A stretch of 64,000 bases of DNA from NCBI GenBank assembly GCA_013177855.1, contig JABLYA010000001.1, positions 248,001 through 312,000 of the forward strand. Reading direction: 5' to 3'. The notes under the pieces were generated by a model. That model was not told where the DNA came from. It worked only from the letters and a program-made list of their open reading frames with translations, and did not search any database. This stretch comes from Ignavibacteria bacterium. GTDB lineage: Bacteria; Bacteroidota; Ignavibacteria; Ch128b. Positions 8,824 through 17,343 of the stretch are shown here, piece by piece. The stretch's first letter is position 1. Each line of letters opens with the position of its first letter. The position numbers and the translations under genes were made by a program.

Positions 8824-11132
8824 TTTGAATTCTCTAATTCTTCGGTATAATCACAAGAATTACATTTTAATTTTTCTTTTTTACCAGTTTTTACAATTAC
8901 AAGTAAATCATTATTGCAGTTCGGACAAATTTTATCTGTTGGCTTATTCCAGCTTACATAATCGCAATCAGGATATCTTGAGCAACCGTAAAATATTCTT
9001 CGTTTTTTGGTGAATCGTGGAGTGATTTCACCTTCTTTACATTTAGGGCACTTGATACCGAGTGTTATTGGTCTTGTATAATCACAATCTGGATATTTTG
9101 AACAACCAATGAATTTACCATACCTTGAGTTTCTATAAACGAGAGGATTTCCACATTTCGGACATTTTTCATCAAGATGTTCCAGAGTTTCAGATTTATC
9201 GTCTTTAGAAAAATCCTTTAATGATTTAACATTTTTACAGGTAGGATAATTAGTGCAAGCAAGAAATCTTCCAAAACGTCCAACTTTAATTTCCATATCT
9301 GCACCGCACAAGTCACACTTTGGCTTTTCAATCTTTTTTTCTACTTCGTCGAGTATATTCTTGAATGGAACATAGAAATCAGTCAGAACATTTTCGTATT
9401 TGTTAGTTCCCTCTGCAATTTCATCGAGTTCTTCTTCCATTTGAGCAGTGAAGTTTACATTAAAAATATGGTCAAAGTTTTGTACCAAAAGTTGATTAAC
9501 TTTTTTACCTAATTCAGTTGGTATCAATTTTCTGTCTTCTTGCACTACATATTCTCTATCATACAGAGTACTAATTATACTTGCGTAAGTACTTGGTCTT
9601 CCAATTCCGAGGTTATCAAGTTCTTTGACAAGTGAGCTTTCAGTATATCTTGCAGGCGGTTTTGTAAAATGTTGATTTTTCTTTAATTCAATTACATTCA
9701 TTAATTGACCTTCAGCTAAACCCTGAGGAATTCGATTTTCATTCTCATTAATATCTTCATCAATTTGATTCTCTTCTCCATTTTCGTCATAAACAGCAAG
9801 GTAACCTTTGAATAACATTGTTGACCCCGTAGAACGAAATACGAAATCACCGCCTGTGATATCTAAAGAGACTTGCTCGAATTGAGCTGGTTTCATCTGA
9901 GACGCAATAAATCTATTCCAGATTAGTTCATAAAGTTTGTACAACTCTTTTGGTAAATATTTCTTCACATATTCAGGAGTATACTTCAAATTCGTTGGTC
10001 GGATTGCTTCGTGTGCATCCTGAACATTTTGTTTCTTACTTTGATAAATTCTTGGTGATTCTGGCAAGTAATCATTTCCATAAGTTTTGGCGATAAATTC
10101 TCGAGCAGAGGCAATTGCTTCCTCACTCACTCTGACGGAGTCAGTTCTCATATAAGTAATTAATCCAACAATTTCATCTTTCCCTAATTCAACGCCTTCA
10201 TAAAGTTTCTGAGCATATTGCATTGTTTGTCTTGGTCTGAAATATAATTTTCTTGATGCCTCTTGCTGTAATGTACTGGTTGTGAATGGTGGAGCTGGAT
10301 TTCTGTTAACAATTTTCTTTTCAATTCTCGTGATCTTGAAATTTTCGTTTTTACATCTTTCAATTAACTCCGAAGCTGACTGTTCATTTGGTATATAAAA
10401 GTATTTTTCGAAAAATTCCTTTTTCGCTTCTTCATCCTGGAATTTTTCTTCTGGTATTTTATAAGTTTTGCCTTCAAAAGAAAATAATTTGCTCTGTAAT
10501 TTTGCCCCACTTTCAGTCTGGAAGATACCTACAATAGACCAGTATTCAAGAGGGACAAAATTTTGTATCTCTTCTTCTCTTTCACAGATCAATCTGAGTG
10601 CGACAGATTGTACTCTTCCTGCTGAAAGTGCACTGTCTCCTGAAGACTCAATTAAGTGAAGTGTATTCCATAGAATGGGGCTGATTTTGTAACCAATAAT
10701 TCTATCCATCACTCTTCTTGCTCTTTGAGAGGCAACAAGATTATAATCAATCGATCTTGGATTTTGCATTCCTTCTTTCACACCTTTTTCGGTGATTTCG
10801 TGAAAGAGAACACGGTAAACTTCTTTATCACCATTCTTAATCGACTCATAAATATCTTGAGCTATTGCCTCCCCTTCACGATCGGGATCAGTTGCGATGA
10901 AAATCTTTTCAGATTCTTTTGCGAGCGATTTTATTTTTTTGAGAATGTCTGTTTTACCTTTGATGCTTATAATTTTTGGTTTGAAACCATTTTCAATATC
11001 TACACCTAAAGAGGATTTTGGTAAATCTTTAATGTGACCAACTGTTGCTTCTACAATGTAGTCTTTTCCAAGATACTTTTTTATTGTCTTTGCTTTAGAA
11101 GGAGACTCAACAAGCACTACATATTTTGCCAT
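8820..11132 (-). CDS. topA: DNA topoisomerase I
   Basis: 770 residues. The TOPRIM domain opens with VVLVESPSKAKTIKKYLG and holds DPDREGEAIAQD; the catalytic tyrosine is in GLITYMRTDS near residue 325. The C-terminus has four zinc-ribbon-like modules: the first three are Cys4 (CDLCGA...CTNYPTC, CPKCGN...CSKYPDC, CPKCKE...CSRYPDC) and the last is CPNCNN...CNSC. It relaxes negative supercoils by nicking and passing single strands. The ATG overlaps the end of ybeY by 16 bases, and its own stop overlaps the xerC start, placing it in a tight operon. Confidence 0.95.
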   Translation of the reverse strand: MAKYVVLVESPSKAKTIKKYLGKDYIVEATVGHIKDLPKSSLGVDIENGFKPKIISIKGKTDILKKIKSLAKESEKIFIATDPDREGEAIAQDIYESIKNGDKEVYRVLFHEITEKGVKEGMQNPRSIDYNLVASQRARRVMDRIIGYKISPILWNTLHLIESSGDSALSAGRVQSVALRLICEREEEIQNFVPLEYWSIVGIFQTESGAKLQSKLFSFEGKTYKIPEEKFQDEEAKKEFFEKYFYIPNEQSASELIERCKNENFKITRIEKKIVNRNPAPPFTTSTLQQEASRKLYFRPRQTMQYAQKLYEGVELGKDEIVGLITYMRTDSVRVSEEAIASAREFIAKTYGNDYLPESPRIYQSKKQNVQDAHEAIRPTNLKYTPEYVKKYLPKELYKLYELIWNRFIASQMKPAQFEQVSLDITGGDFVFRSTGSTMLFKGYLAVYDENGEENQIDEDINENENRIPQGLAEGQLMNVIELKKNQHFTKPPARYTESSLVKELDNLGIGRPSTYASIISTLYDREYVVQEDRKLIPTELGKKVNQLLVQNFDHIFNVNFTAQMEEELDEIAEGTNKYENVLTDFYVPFKNILDEVEKKIEKPKCDLCGADMEIKVGRFGRFLACTNYPTCKNVKSLKDFSKDDKSETLEHLDEKCPKCGNPLVYRNSRYGKFIGCSKYPDCDYTRPITLGIKCPKCKEGEITPRFTKKRRIFYGCSRYPDCDYVSWNKPTDKICPNCNNDLLVIVKTGKKEKLKCNSCDYTEELENSN

Positions 11133-11584
11133 TTATCATTCACCTTAAATTTTTTTATAAACTGCAGCTTTTCGATAGAATTTAAAATATGATTTTCTGC
11201 TTTCCTCATTTTAATTTTTTCTGATCTGGAATAATCATTCAATCCAATTGAATGTAAAATTCCGTGAGAAATCAGCCTTAAAATTTCATCTTCAAAAGTT
11301 GAATTATATTTTTTCGAATTTTCAAAAGCTCGTTCAAATGAAATATAAATTTCCGTTGAAATTGGATCGTCAGAAAATTTAAAGGTTAAAATGTCAGTAT
11401 AATAATTATGATTTAGATGTCTTTTGTTCATCTCGAGTAATTGTTCATCATTTACAAAATTGATAGCTACTTGCTCAAATTTATTACTAACGAGATTCAA
11501 AACTTGATTAATCACTTTCTTTAAATTTTTTTTATCGATTAAAAAATTTTTATCAGAAAAAATTTCAATCTTTGGTTTTCTCAT
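11117..11584 (-). CDS. ybeY: Endoribonuclease YbeY (rRNA maturation factor)
   Basis: 155 residues. The metal-binding motif appears as HGILHSIGLNDYSRSE; the two histidines of HxxxH are kept, while the third ligand position reads N-D rather than D-H. I recall the same D-type motif in Bacteroidota YbeY, so this is likely a lineage variant, not a lost site. YbeY acts in 16S rRNA 3' processing and ribosome quality control. It overlaps both the upstream unknown gene (20 bases) and the downstream topA. Confidence 0.85.
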   Translation of the reverse strand: MRKPKIEIFSDKNFLIDKKNLKKVINQVLNLVSNKFEQVAINFVNDEQLLEMNKRHLNHNYYTDILTFKFSDDPISTEIYISFERAFENSKKYNSTFEDEILRLISHGILHSIGLNDYSRSEKIKMRKAENHILNSIEKLQFIKKFKVNDKWQNM

Positions 11585-12026
11585 TCTGATTTTCTTTTAA
11601 GATATCTTCCGCAAGTGATAAAGCAATACTTGAAAGCATTACTTCAGGACCGAGCTTAGTGAAATCTCCAGATAAAATGCTTCGATCGACATTTGCATAT
11701 AATGAGCATCCGCCTTCTTTTTCAATTGTCAATCCCGAAACTTTTCCATCAAATTCAGAAATGAATGTAACTTCTTCGAGCAAATCGCTAATCACATAAC
11801 CTGTGCAAAAATGCAATTGAAGATGTGTAATTGGTCCATAGACAGAAATCAATGAACCTTTATTCTTGCCCATTTCGAGTTCAGGATAAATTTCAACAAA
11901 TAAAGAAAGTTTTCTCTCTTCGTTCTTTACTTCAAGCCTGAAGTGATTTTGATATTCTTTGAATTCAGCACCGAGTGCTTTAGAAATTTTTTCAATCTCT
12001 TGTTTAGTGAATTTAAATGAGTTCAT
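11565..12026 (-). CDS. Conserved-looking protein of unknown function between ybeY and the gamma carbonic anhydrase
   Basis: 153 residues that I do not recognise. No signal peptide or membrane helix is seen. The sequence reads as an alternating alpha/beta cytoplasmic protein: an N-terminal helix (KFTKQEIEKISKALGAEF), several amphipathic strands, then VSGLTIEKEGGCSLYANVDR, and a C-terminal helix. The end is charged and overlaps the ybeY start by 20 bases, while the start overlaps the carbonic-anhydrase gene by four (ATGA). This tight embedding in a housekeeping operon argues that it is a real gene. Confidence 0.6.
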   Translation of the reverse strand: MNSFKFTKQEIEKISKALGAEFKEYQNHFRLEVKNEERKLSLFVEIYPELEMGKNKGSLISVYGPITHLQLHFCTGYVISDLLEEVTFISEFDGKVSGLTIEKEGGCSLYANVDRSILSGDFTKLGPEVMLSSIALSLAEDILKENQNEKTKD

Positions 12027-12583
12027 AATGTTTCTTTGCTCAATGAATTTTTCATCTGATTAGCATACTCAACATAATTTAAAGCTGACTGATGTATTTG
12101 AGAGATCTCATTATCAGTAAGCTGTCGAATAATCTTAGCTGGAACTCCTGCCACCAAAGAGCCAGACGGAATTTTTGAGTTTGGAGTTACAACTGCACCA
12201 GCGGCAACAATACAATTCTCAGAAATCTCCGCACCGTCAAGAACAACCGAATTCATTCCAATTAATACATTATCTTTAATCGTACAGGCATGAATAACAG
12301 CATTATGACCGATTGTTACATAATTTCCAATTATTGCAGGAAGCTCTTTTGTTACATGAACAAGACATAAATCCTGAATGTTGGTATATTCACCTACTTC
12401 GATAAAATTTATATCTCCTCGTAAAACTGAATTGAACCAAACATTGGAATAAGCTTTCAATCTTACATCGCCAATCAATTTAACTCCTGGAGCTACAAAA
12501 ACATTTTCACCCAATTTTGGTAATTTCCCATTAAAATTGTAATGGATTAAATTCTCAAGATCTTTTTGGAGGTTTCCAGCCAT
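12023..12583 (-). CDS. Gamma carbonic anhydrase family protein (left-handed beta helix)
   Basis: 186 residues. Hexapeptide repeats run through about 30-150 (for example VFVAPGVKLIGDVRL and NVLIGMNSVVLDGAEI). Histidines expected to bind the metal are seen in LCLVHVT and IGHNAVIHAC. The family includes gamma carbonic anhydrases and the YrdA/PaaY hydrolase-like proteins; which activity applies cannot be told from sequence alone. The ATG lies 29 bases inside the end of the DUF3108 gene. Confidence 0.85.
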   Translation of the reverse strand: MAGNLQKDLENLIHYNFNGKLPKLGENVFVAPGVKLIGDVRLKAYSNVWFNSVLRGDINFIEVGEYTNIQDLCLVHVTKELPAIIGNYVTIGHNAVIHACTIKDNVLIGMNSVVLDGAEISENCIVAAGAVVTPNSKIPSGSLVAGVPAKIIRQLTDNEISQIHQSALNYVEYANQMKNSLSKETL

Positions 12584-13364
12584 CTCTTTTCCAACTTTTT
12601 AGTTCAACATTAATATTCCCAATTATGACTTTTAGAGATGCTTTTACAGGTATACAAGCATCATCATTTGTGAAATAACCTTCATAATTTCCAGTTAATC
12701 CAAAAATTCCTGTGTAACCTAAAACACCATCGAGCCTTACACAATCGATTTCATAATCTACCGCATCAATTTTGACTGGATAAGTTTCTTTGTAAAAATT
12801 AATTCTGGTTGTAGTAAGATTTTCTCTGAAAAAAGTCAAAATATTATACGAACCTTGTTGACGCGCAAATCCACGAGCGTAATAATAAATTGACAGACCA
12901 TCTTGAGTAGGACCAGGAATTTTAATTGTATCATGAAAATGTACCTGCCATCCTTCACGAAAACCTCTTTGAGCGACAACATAACCTTTCCTATAATCGA
13001 AGTCATATTTTGTAAACGTCCAGCCGTATGAATGTTTATCAAGGGCAAAGAAAAATTCAGAATAAAATTTATCAGTTACATGGCTCGTATAAACACTATG
13101 TAAATCTACAAAAGGAAGTCCTTCATAAGAATCAATATTAGCTCGTGTTTCGTAAATTGTTCTTCCATCTTTATTATACTTCCTCAAAATTTTCAGTTTT
13201 ATCTCACCAATTGGGATAAAAGTGTATCTTACAACATAAGTCAATTCTTCTCCAACTTGAAGAGCTGAAGGATTAATTGGATCAGTATTTTTAACTTTAT
13301 CACCTATTTGTGCAAAGATATAGATTGAAGTAAAAACAAAGATTAAAACTAAAAGTTTCTTCAT
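12555..13364 (-). CDS. Secreted DUF3108 domain protein
   Basis: About 269 residues from ATG 13364; a GTG three codons earlier (13373) overlaps the upstream stop and is an alternative start. The N-terminus MKKLLVLIFVFTSIYIFAQ is a signal peptide. The mature part carries DUF3108 features: LQVGEELTYVVRYTFIPIG, then IPGPTQDGLSIYYYAR and FFRENLTTTRI. DUF3108 proteins are periplasmic or outer-membrane-associated beta-rich proteins whose function is not established. It is preceded by the S41 protease gene, whose stop lies five bases before this start. Confidence 0.78.
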   Translation of the reverse strand: MKKLLVLIFVFTSIYIFAQIGDKVKNTDPINPSALQVGEELTYVVRYTFIPIGEIKLKILRKYNKDGRTIYETRANIDSYEGLPFVDLHSVYTSHVTDKFYSEFFFALDKHSYGWTFTKYDFDYRKGYVVAQRGFREGWQVHFHDTIKIPGPTQDGLSIYYYARGFARQQGSYNILTFFRENLTTTRINFYKETYPVKIDAVDYEIDCVRLDGVLGYTGIFGLTGNYEGYFTNDDACIPVKASLKVIIGNINVELKSWKRDGWKPPKRS

Positions 13365-13369
13365 GTAAA

Positions 13370-14974
13370 TCACTTTGCTTTTGCAAATTTTTCTGCTTCT
13401 GGAAATAGCGTAATTGCTTTTTTGAATTGTGGATCCACTTCTAACAATACAGGATACCAGCCTTCATTTCTCCAATAATTTCTTGCAATCTGAGCTTTCA
13501 AACGAGCTTTGATGTAATCTTTATCTTTATCAAAATCTTCTTTATTAAATTCAACTCCCTGACTTTTTGCATAATTTATAAATCCATTTAGCAGATTATC
13601 ATCAATCTGGTATTCGTTCTTAAATGATTTGAATGACTTAAACTTAGATTGAATTGCTTTGCCATTCTTATCAAGATAAGAGAGAATGTATTGATAGAAT
13701 AAATTTTTTCTTAAAAGCGATGAAGTATATTTTGTCAAAGGAGGAGATTTAACAATATAATCTGGTGTAATTCCACCACCTCCGTATACTTTTCGACCTT
13801 TTGGTGTAATGTAAACTGGTTTAGATGTATCCTGTTCTAATGTATGTTCAATATTTTCACCTTCAGTTGTATCTGTATCAATCGATTCACGGTAATAATC
13901 GATCTTATCTTTCTTTGTATAATCTCTTTGAATCAATCTGCCTACTGGAGTATAGTATCTGGAAATAGTCAATCTTAAAGCTGAATTATCATTCAATGTG
14001 AATTGTCTTTGAACGAGTCCTTTTCCGAATGTTCTTTCACCTACAATTAAACCGCGATCCCAATCTTGAATTGCACCCGAGACAATTTCACTTGCAGAAG
14101 CTGAACCATTGTTGACGAGAATTATAACTGGTAATTTTTCATACTTAAACGGTCTAACTGCTCGATACTCTTCAACAAACTCAGGAATTCTTGATTTTGT
14201 ATAAACAATCATTTTTCCTTGATCAAGGAATAAATCAGAGATTTTCACTGCTTCGCTCATATATCCGCCTGAATTATTTCTTAAATCCAGAATCAGGCGC
14301 CTCATTCCTTTTTTATCGAGACTGTCCATTGCTGCTTTTACTTCATCGAAAGTCGTCTGTGCAAATCTGGAGAGACTGATGTAACCAGTTTCATCATCAA
14401 CCATAAAGTAAGCATCAACAGAATACAAAGGTATTTTATCCCTGACAATTGTGAAATCAAGGAATTCACGTATAGATGGACGATAAATTGTTACATCGAC
14501 TTTTGTTCCTTTTGGTCCACGAAGTTTTTTGCGAACATCTTCGTTTGTAATTTTCTTATAAGGCTCACCATTAATCTTTACAATTCGATCTCCTGCAGTA
14601 ATTCCAAGAGCTTCACTTGGTCCACCGGGAATTGCCGAAACAACAACAATAGTATCATTAATTATCTGAAATTCAATTCCAATTCCCTCAAAGTTTCCCC
14701 TAAATTCTTCTTCTACTTGTTCAAGTTGTTTTGGCGGAATGTAAACAGAGTGAGGATCTAATTCGCCGAGCATTCCATTAATTGCTGCCTCAACAAGTTT
14801 TTGAGAATCCACATCATCTACATAATATTTTCTTGTAAGGCTCAAAACATCACTAAATTTCCTTAATTGCTCTTGAAAATTATCTGTCGAAATTGCTTTT
14901 TGAATTTGTATTCCAGTAAGTATTCCAAAAATCAATATTGTCAAACCAAAGAAATAAACAAATCTATTTTTCAT
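13370..14974 (-). CDS. S41 family C-terminal processing peptidase
   Basis: 534 residues. An N-terminal membrane anchor or signal segment (about 5-27) is followed by the cap region, a PDZ domain (about 85-170, with GIGIEFQII and AGDRIVKINGEP), and the catalytic domain. The Ser-Lys dyad is seen in GSASASEIVSGAI (about residue 295) and ERTFGKGLVQRQF (about 320). It belongs to the CtpA/Prc group, which trims or degrades periplasmic proteins. A C-terminal extension of about 120 residues (after the GGGGITPDYIV segment) is usual in Bacteroidota members. Confidence 0.9.
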   Translation of the reverse strand: MKNRFVYFFGLTILIFGILTGIQIQKAISTDNFQEQLRKFSDVLSLTRKYYVDDVDSQKLVEAAINGMLGELDPHSVYIPPKQLEQVEEEFRGNFEGIGIEFQIINDTIVVVSAIPGGPSEALGITAGDRIVKINGEPYKKITNEDVRKKLRGPKGTKVDVTIYRPSIREFLDFTIVRDKIPLYSVDAYFMVDDETGYISLSRFAQTTFDEVKAAMDSLDKKGMRRLILDLRNNSGGYMSEAVKISDLFLDQGKMIVYTKSRIPEFVEEYRAVRPFKYEKLPVIILVNNGSASASEIVSGAIQDWDRGLIVGERTFGKGLVQRQFTLNDNSALRLTISRYYTPVGRLIQRDYTKKDKIDYYRESIDTDTTEGENIEHTLEQDTSKPVYITPKGRKVYGGGGITPDYIVKSPPLTKYTSSLLRKNLFYQYILSYLDKNGKAIQSKFKSFKSFKNEYQIDDNLLNGFINYAKSQGVEFNKEDFDKDKDYIKARLKAQIARNYWRNEGWYPVLLEVDPQFKKAITLFPEAEKFAKAK

Positions 14975-14997
14975 TTTTAACCCTTTTAATTGTTATT

Positions 14998-16638
14998 CTA
15001 CAAAAAAGATATTAAACCGATTGATAAAATCAAAGATGATGATTGAGAACTCAATTTTGCGTAATTAAACATTGCTGAAAGTTTTATGTTTCTTACAATT
15101 TCATAATAAGTCAAAATTTTGAAACTGTTGACAGTTTCGATTTTACCATCTAGGAATGAAACATAGTCGGAGTCTTCAGTTCTTTTTCCTACTTGAATAT
15201 CCCCACCGACATTTATCAAATCATTATTAACAAAATAATTTTTTCCCCATTTTGTAAAAGAATAAATCGCAATGAGGTCTAATTTGGGATCTGGAGTTAT
15301 ATTAATTCCATAATCAATCTTATAAGAATTTGGCGGTTGTTCTGTTGAAAGTGAATAACCATAATTTGTATAATTTCTTTCGGGAAGGTAGTGTGTAAAA
15401 GTATAAGGTTCGATACGAGAATATTCGAACAAAAAATGTAATGGAAAATCTGGAATTACTTTGTAAAAGTTTGCTCCGATATTAAAAGCTGTCTTATTCC
15501 CATACCATCTTGTTCCGATTTTTGAAAAATCAATATCATCGATTAAAAAAGTTGAATATAATCTTAAATTTTTGATGGGAATTGCTTCAACATCGAAAAA
15601 CATTAAAGCATTGTCCTTATCACCGAGCTGATGTTCGATTGATTTATAAAAATTCAAAGGATTGAGATAATCAAGCTGCGGTGATGTTCTTAAATAAATC
15701 ACAGATTCTCCAATACCAAACCTTAGATTTTTTACGGGTGAAAAAGAAATTCTATGTAATGCTAAATATTTTTTTTCGTAAGGAGCGGGTGAAGTTGGTT
15801 GTTGTTGTAATTGAGGATTTTCTGAAGCAAACTTCAACCATCCATGTAAATATTCAAATGAAAAACTTTTGTAATGTATATTGAAATTAATCGCCTCAAA
15901 GTCTGGCGGATAATCTGATAAGATTAATTTATTATAACCATAACCGATTAATTTTCTATCTCTTCCGATTTTGAAATCAATGTAAGGTGTCTCAATTGAG
16001 ATATAACCATATGCTCGATCGAAGAATTTTGATTCAGGCTTTTCGTTCAATTTAAAGTTATAAGATAGGTCATGAATTTTTAATGCACTTGCTTTCTGTC
16101 CAATTATTATTCCATTTTTAGCATCTAATTCAAATCCAAGAAATTTTGAAATGCTTCCATAAAATCTTCCACCACCTTCAAGAAAGTTCGATGGCAAATC
16201 ATTTTTGGAAAGATAAGTGCCTAAGTTTAAATGTGCTTTTACAAATAATGATAAGTTAGAAGGCTCATAGTAAGCATATATAAATTTTTCTCTACTGCTA
16301 AAAGGATTATAACTTTTATCACTTAGAAGAATATCATATTTATCCAAACTTCCTGATATATCCGAATAAAATTCCTCTAAATAATAATTCAAGAAATTTT
16401 TTTCTGTGGAATTGAGCTGAAATCGTTTATTAAAAATTTCTAAAAGATAATTTACAATAACCGATCTAAGCAGCGGTTTAGTTTCGTTCTGATAATTTTC
16501 GATAATTCCTGCAGCTTCCATTCTCTCTAAAAAACTATAAACAGAATGATCTGCTGGAATATATAATCCCTGACTTCTAAGTGATAAAGAAAATAAAAAG
16601 TAGACAATTATTAAAAACTTTATCTGACTTCTTTCCAT
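14998..16638 (-). CDS. Outer-membrane beta-barrel protein, Wzi-like (capsule assembly type)
   Basis: 546 residues with an N-terminal signal peptide (about 1-22, ending LSLRSQG). Next comes VYSFLERMEAAGIIENYQ, a short helical motif I associate with Wzi-type proteins, then many alternating aromatic strands ending in a typical barrel C-terminus. The segment GRDRKLIGYGYNKLILSD resembles the conserved GR...G...L.LS stretch of the capsule-assembly Wzi family. A role in surface-polysaccharide attachment is inferred from family and from the adjoining glycosyltransferase. It overlaps that gene by 19 bases. Confidence 0.65.
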   Translation of the reverse strand: MERSQIKFLIIVYFLFSLSLRSQGLYIPADHSVYSFLERMEAAGIIENYQNETKPLLRSVIVNYLLEIFNKRFQLNSTEKNFLNYYLEEFYSDISGSLDKYDILLSDKSYNPFSSREKFIYAYYEPSNLSLFVKAHLNLGTYLSKNDLPSNFLEGGGRFYGSISKFLGFELDAKNGIIIGQKASALKIHDLSYNFKLNEKPESKFFDRAYGYISIETPYIDFKIGRDRKLIGYGYNKLILSDYPPDFEAINFNIHYKSFSFEYLHGWLKFASENPQLQQQPTSPAPYEKKYLALHRISFSPVKNLRFGIGESVIYLRTSPQLDYLNPLNFYKSIEHQLGDKDNALMFFDVEAIPIKNLRLYSTFLIDDIDFSKIGTRWYGNKTAFNIGANFYKVIPDFPLHFLFEYSRIEPYTFTHYLPERNYTNYGYSLSTEQPPNSYKIDYGINITPDPKLDLIAIYSFTKWGKNYFVNNDLINVGGDIQVGKRTEDSDYVSFLDGKIETVNSFKILTYYEIVRNIKLSAMFNYAKLSSQSSSLILSIGLISFL

Positions 16639-17342
16639 TCTTCAACCTGAGTTTTAATAATTTTAAAAACTCTTAATGAATTTCTGAACCACATCAGAAG
16701 AATTCTTAAATATCCAAATTTCCGATATCTTCTTGGGGATTCAAAAATTTTAATTTTAAAGTTCACATCAATCTTTCCAAGCTTTCTTATTCGAGTGTAT
16801 AAATCATAATCTTCACCAGCAGTTAGTTCCTCGTTATAACCGCCGATTAATTCAAAAATTTCTCTTTTAATGACCTGACATTCTCCCCTACCCATCCCAT
16901 TACCAAAGAAGTTAAGCAGCTTTACTAACCAATTAAAAAATGTATGAAATAAAAAATCACTCCAAATTTTTTCTTCAGGAAAAACATCGAACCAGAATGT
17001 TGCTGCAAGATATTTTGATTTTTCGAAATTTAATATGTAATCAAAAAACATCTCTGGGTTTTCTATTCTGCAATCAGCACAAATAAAAACAAGCGGATCG
17101 CCTGACGAAATTTTGTAACCTGCATTCTTTCCTTCAGAAATCTTTTGTCGTCTTGTCGCTTTATGAACTACAATTTTATCCGTATAATTTTTTGCAATTT
17201 CAAGCGTCCGATCTTTGCTTCCACCATCCGAGATAATAATCTCATAATTATATTTTGCCTTCAGTTTCTGATCATTTAATTGATCGAGAAGTTTTGGTAA
17301 AAGTTTTTCTTCATTCAGAGTGGGTATAATTATGCTAATCAA
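16620..17342 (-). CDS. Glycosyltransferase family 2 protein
   Basis: 240 residues. The N-terminus ISIIIPTLNEEKLLPKLL and IISDGGSKDRTLEIA are the nucleotide-sugar-binding signatures of GT2, followed by an acidic CADCRIENPEMF segment at the DxD position. No clear multi-span membrane region follows, only a short hydrophobic amphipathic C-terminal part. It likely transfers a sugar to a lipid or polysaccharide acceptor. It overlaps the Wzi-like gene, which suggests a shared role in the cell surface; the sugar cannot be predicted. Confidence 0.85.
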   Translation of the reverse strand: MISIIIPTLNEEKLLPKLLDQLNDQKLKAKYNYEIIISDGGSKDRTLEIAKNYTDKIVVHKATRRQKISEGKNAGYKISSGDPLVFICADCRIENPEMFFDYILNFEKSKYLAATFWFDVFPEEKIWSDFLFHTFFNWLVKLLNFFGNGMGRGECQVIKREIFELIGGYNEELTAGEDYDLYTRIRKLGKIDVNFKIKIFESPRRYRKFGYLRILLMWFRNSLRVFKIIKTQVEEWKEVR

Positions 17343-17343
17343 T

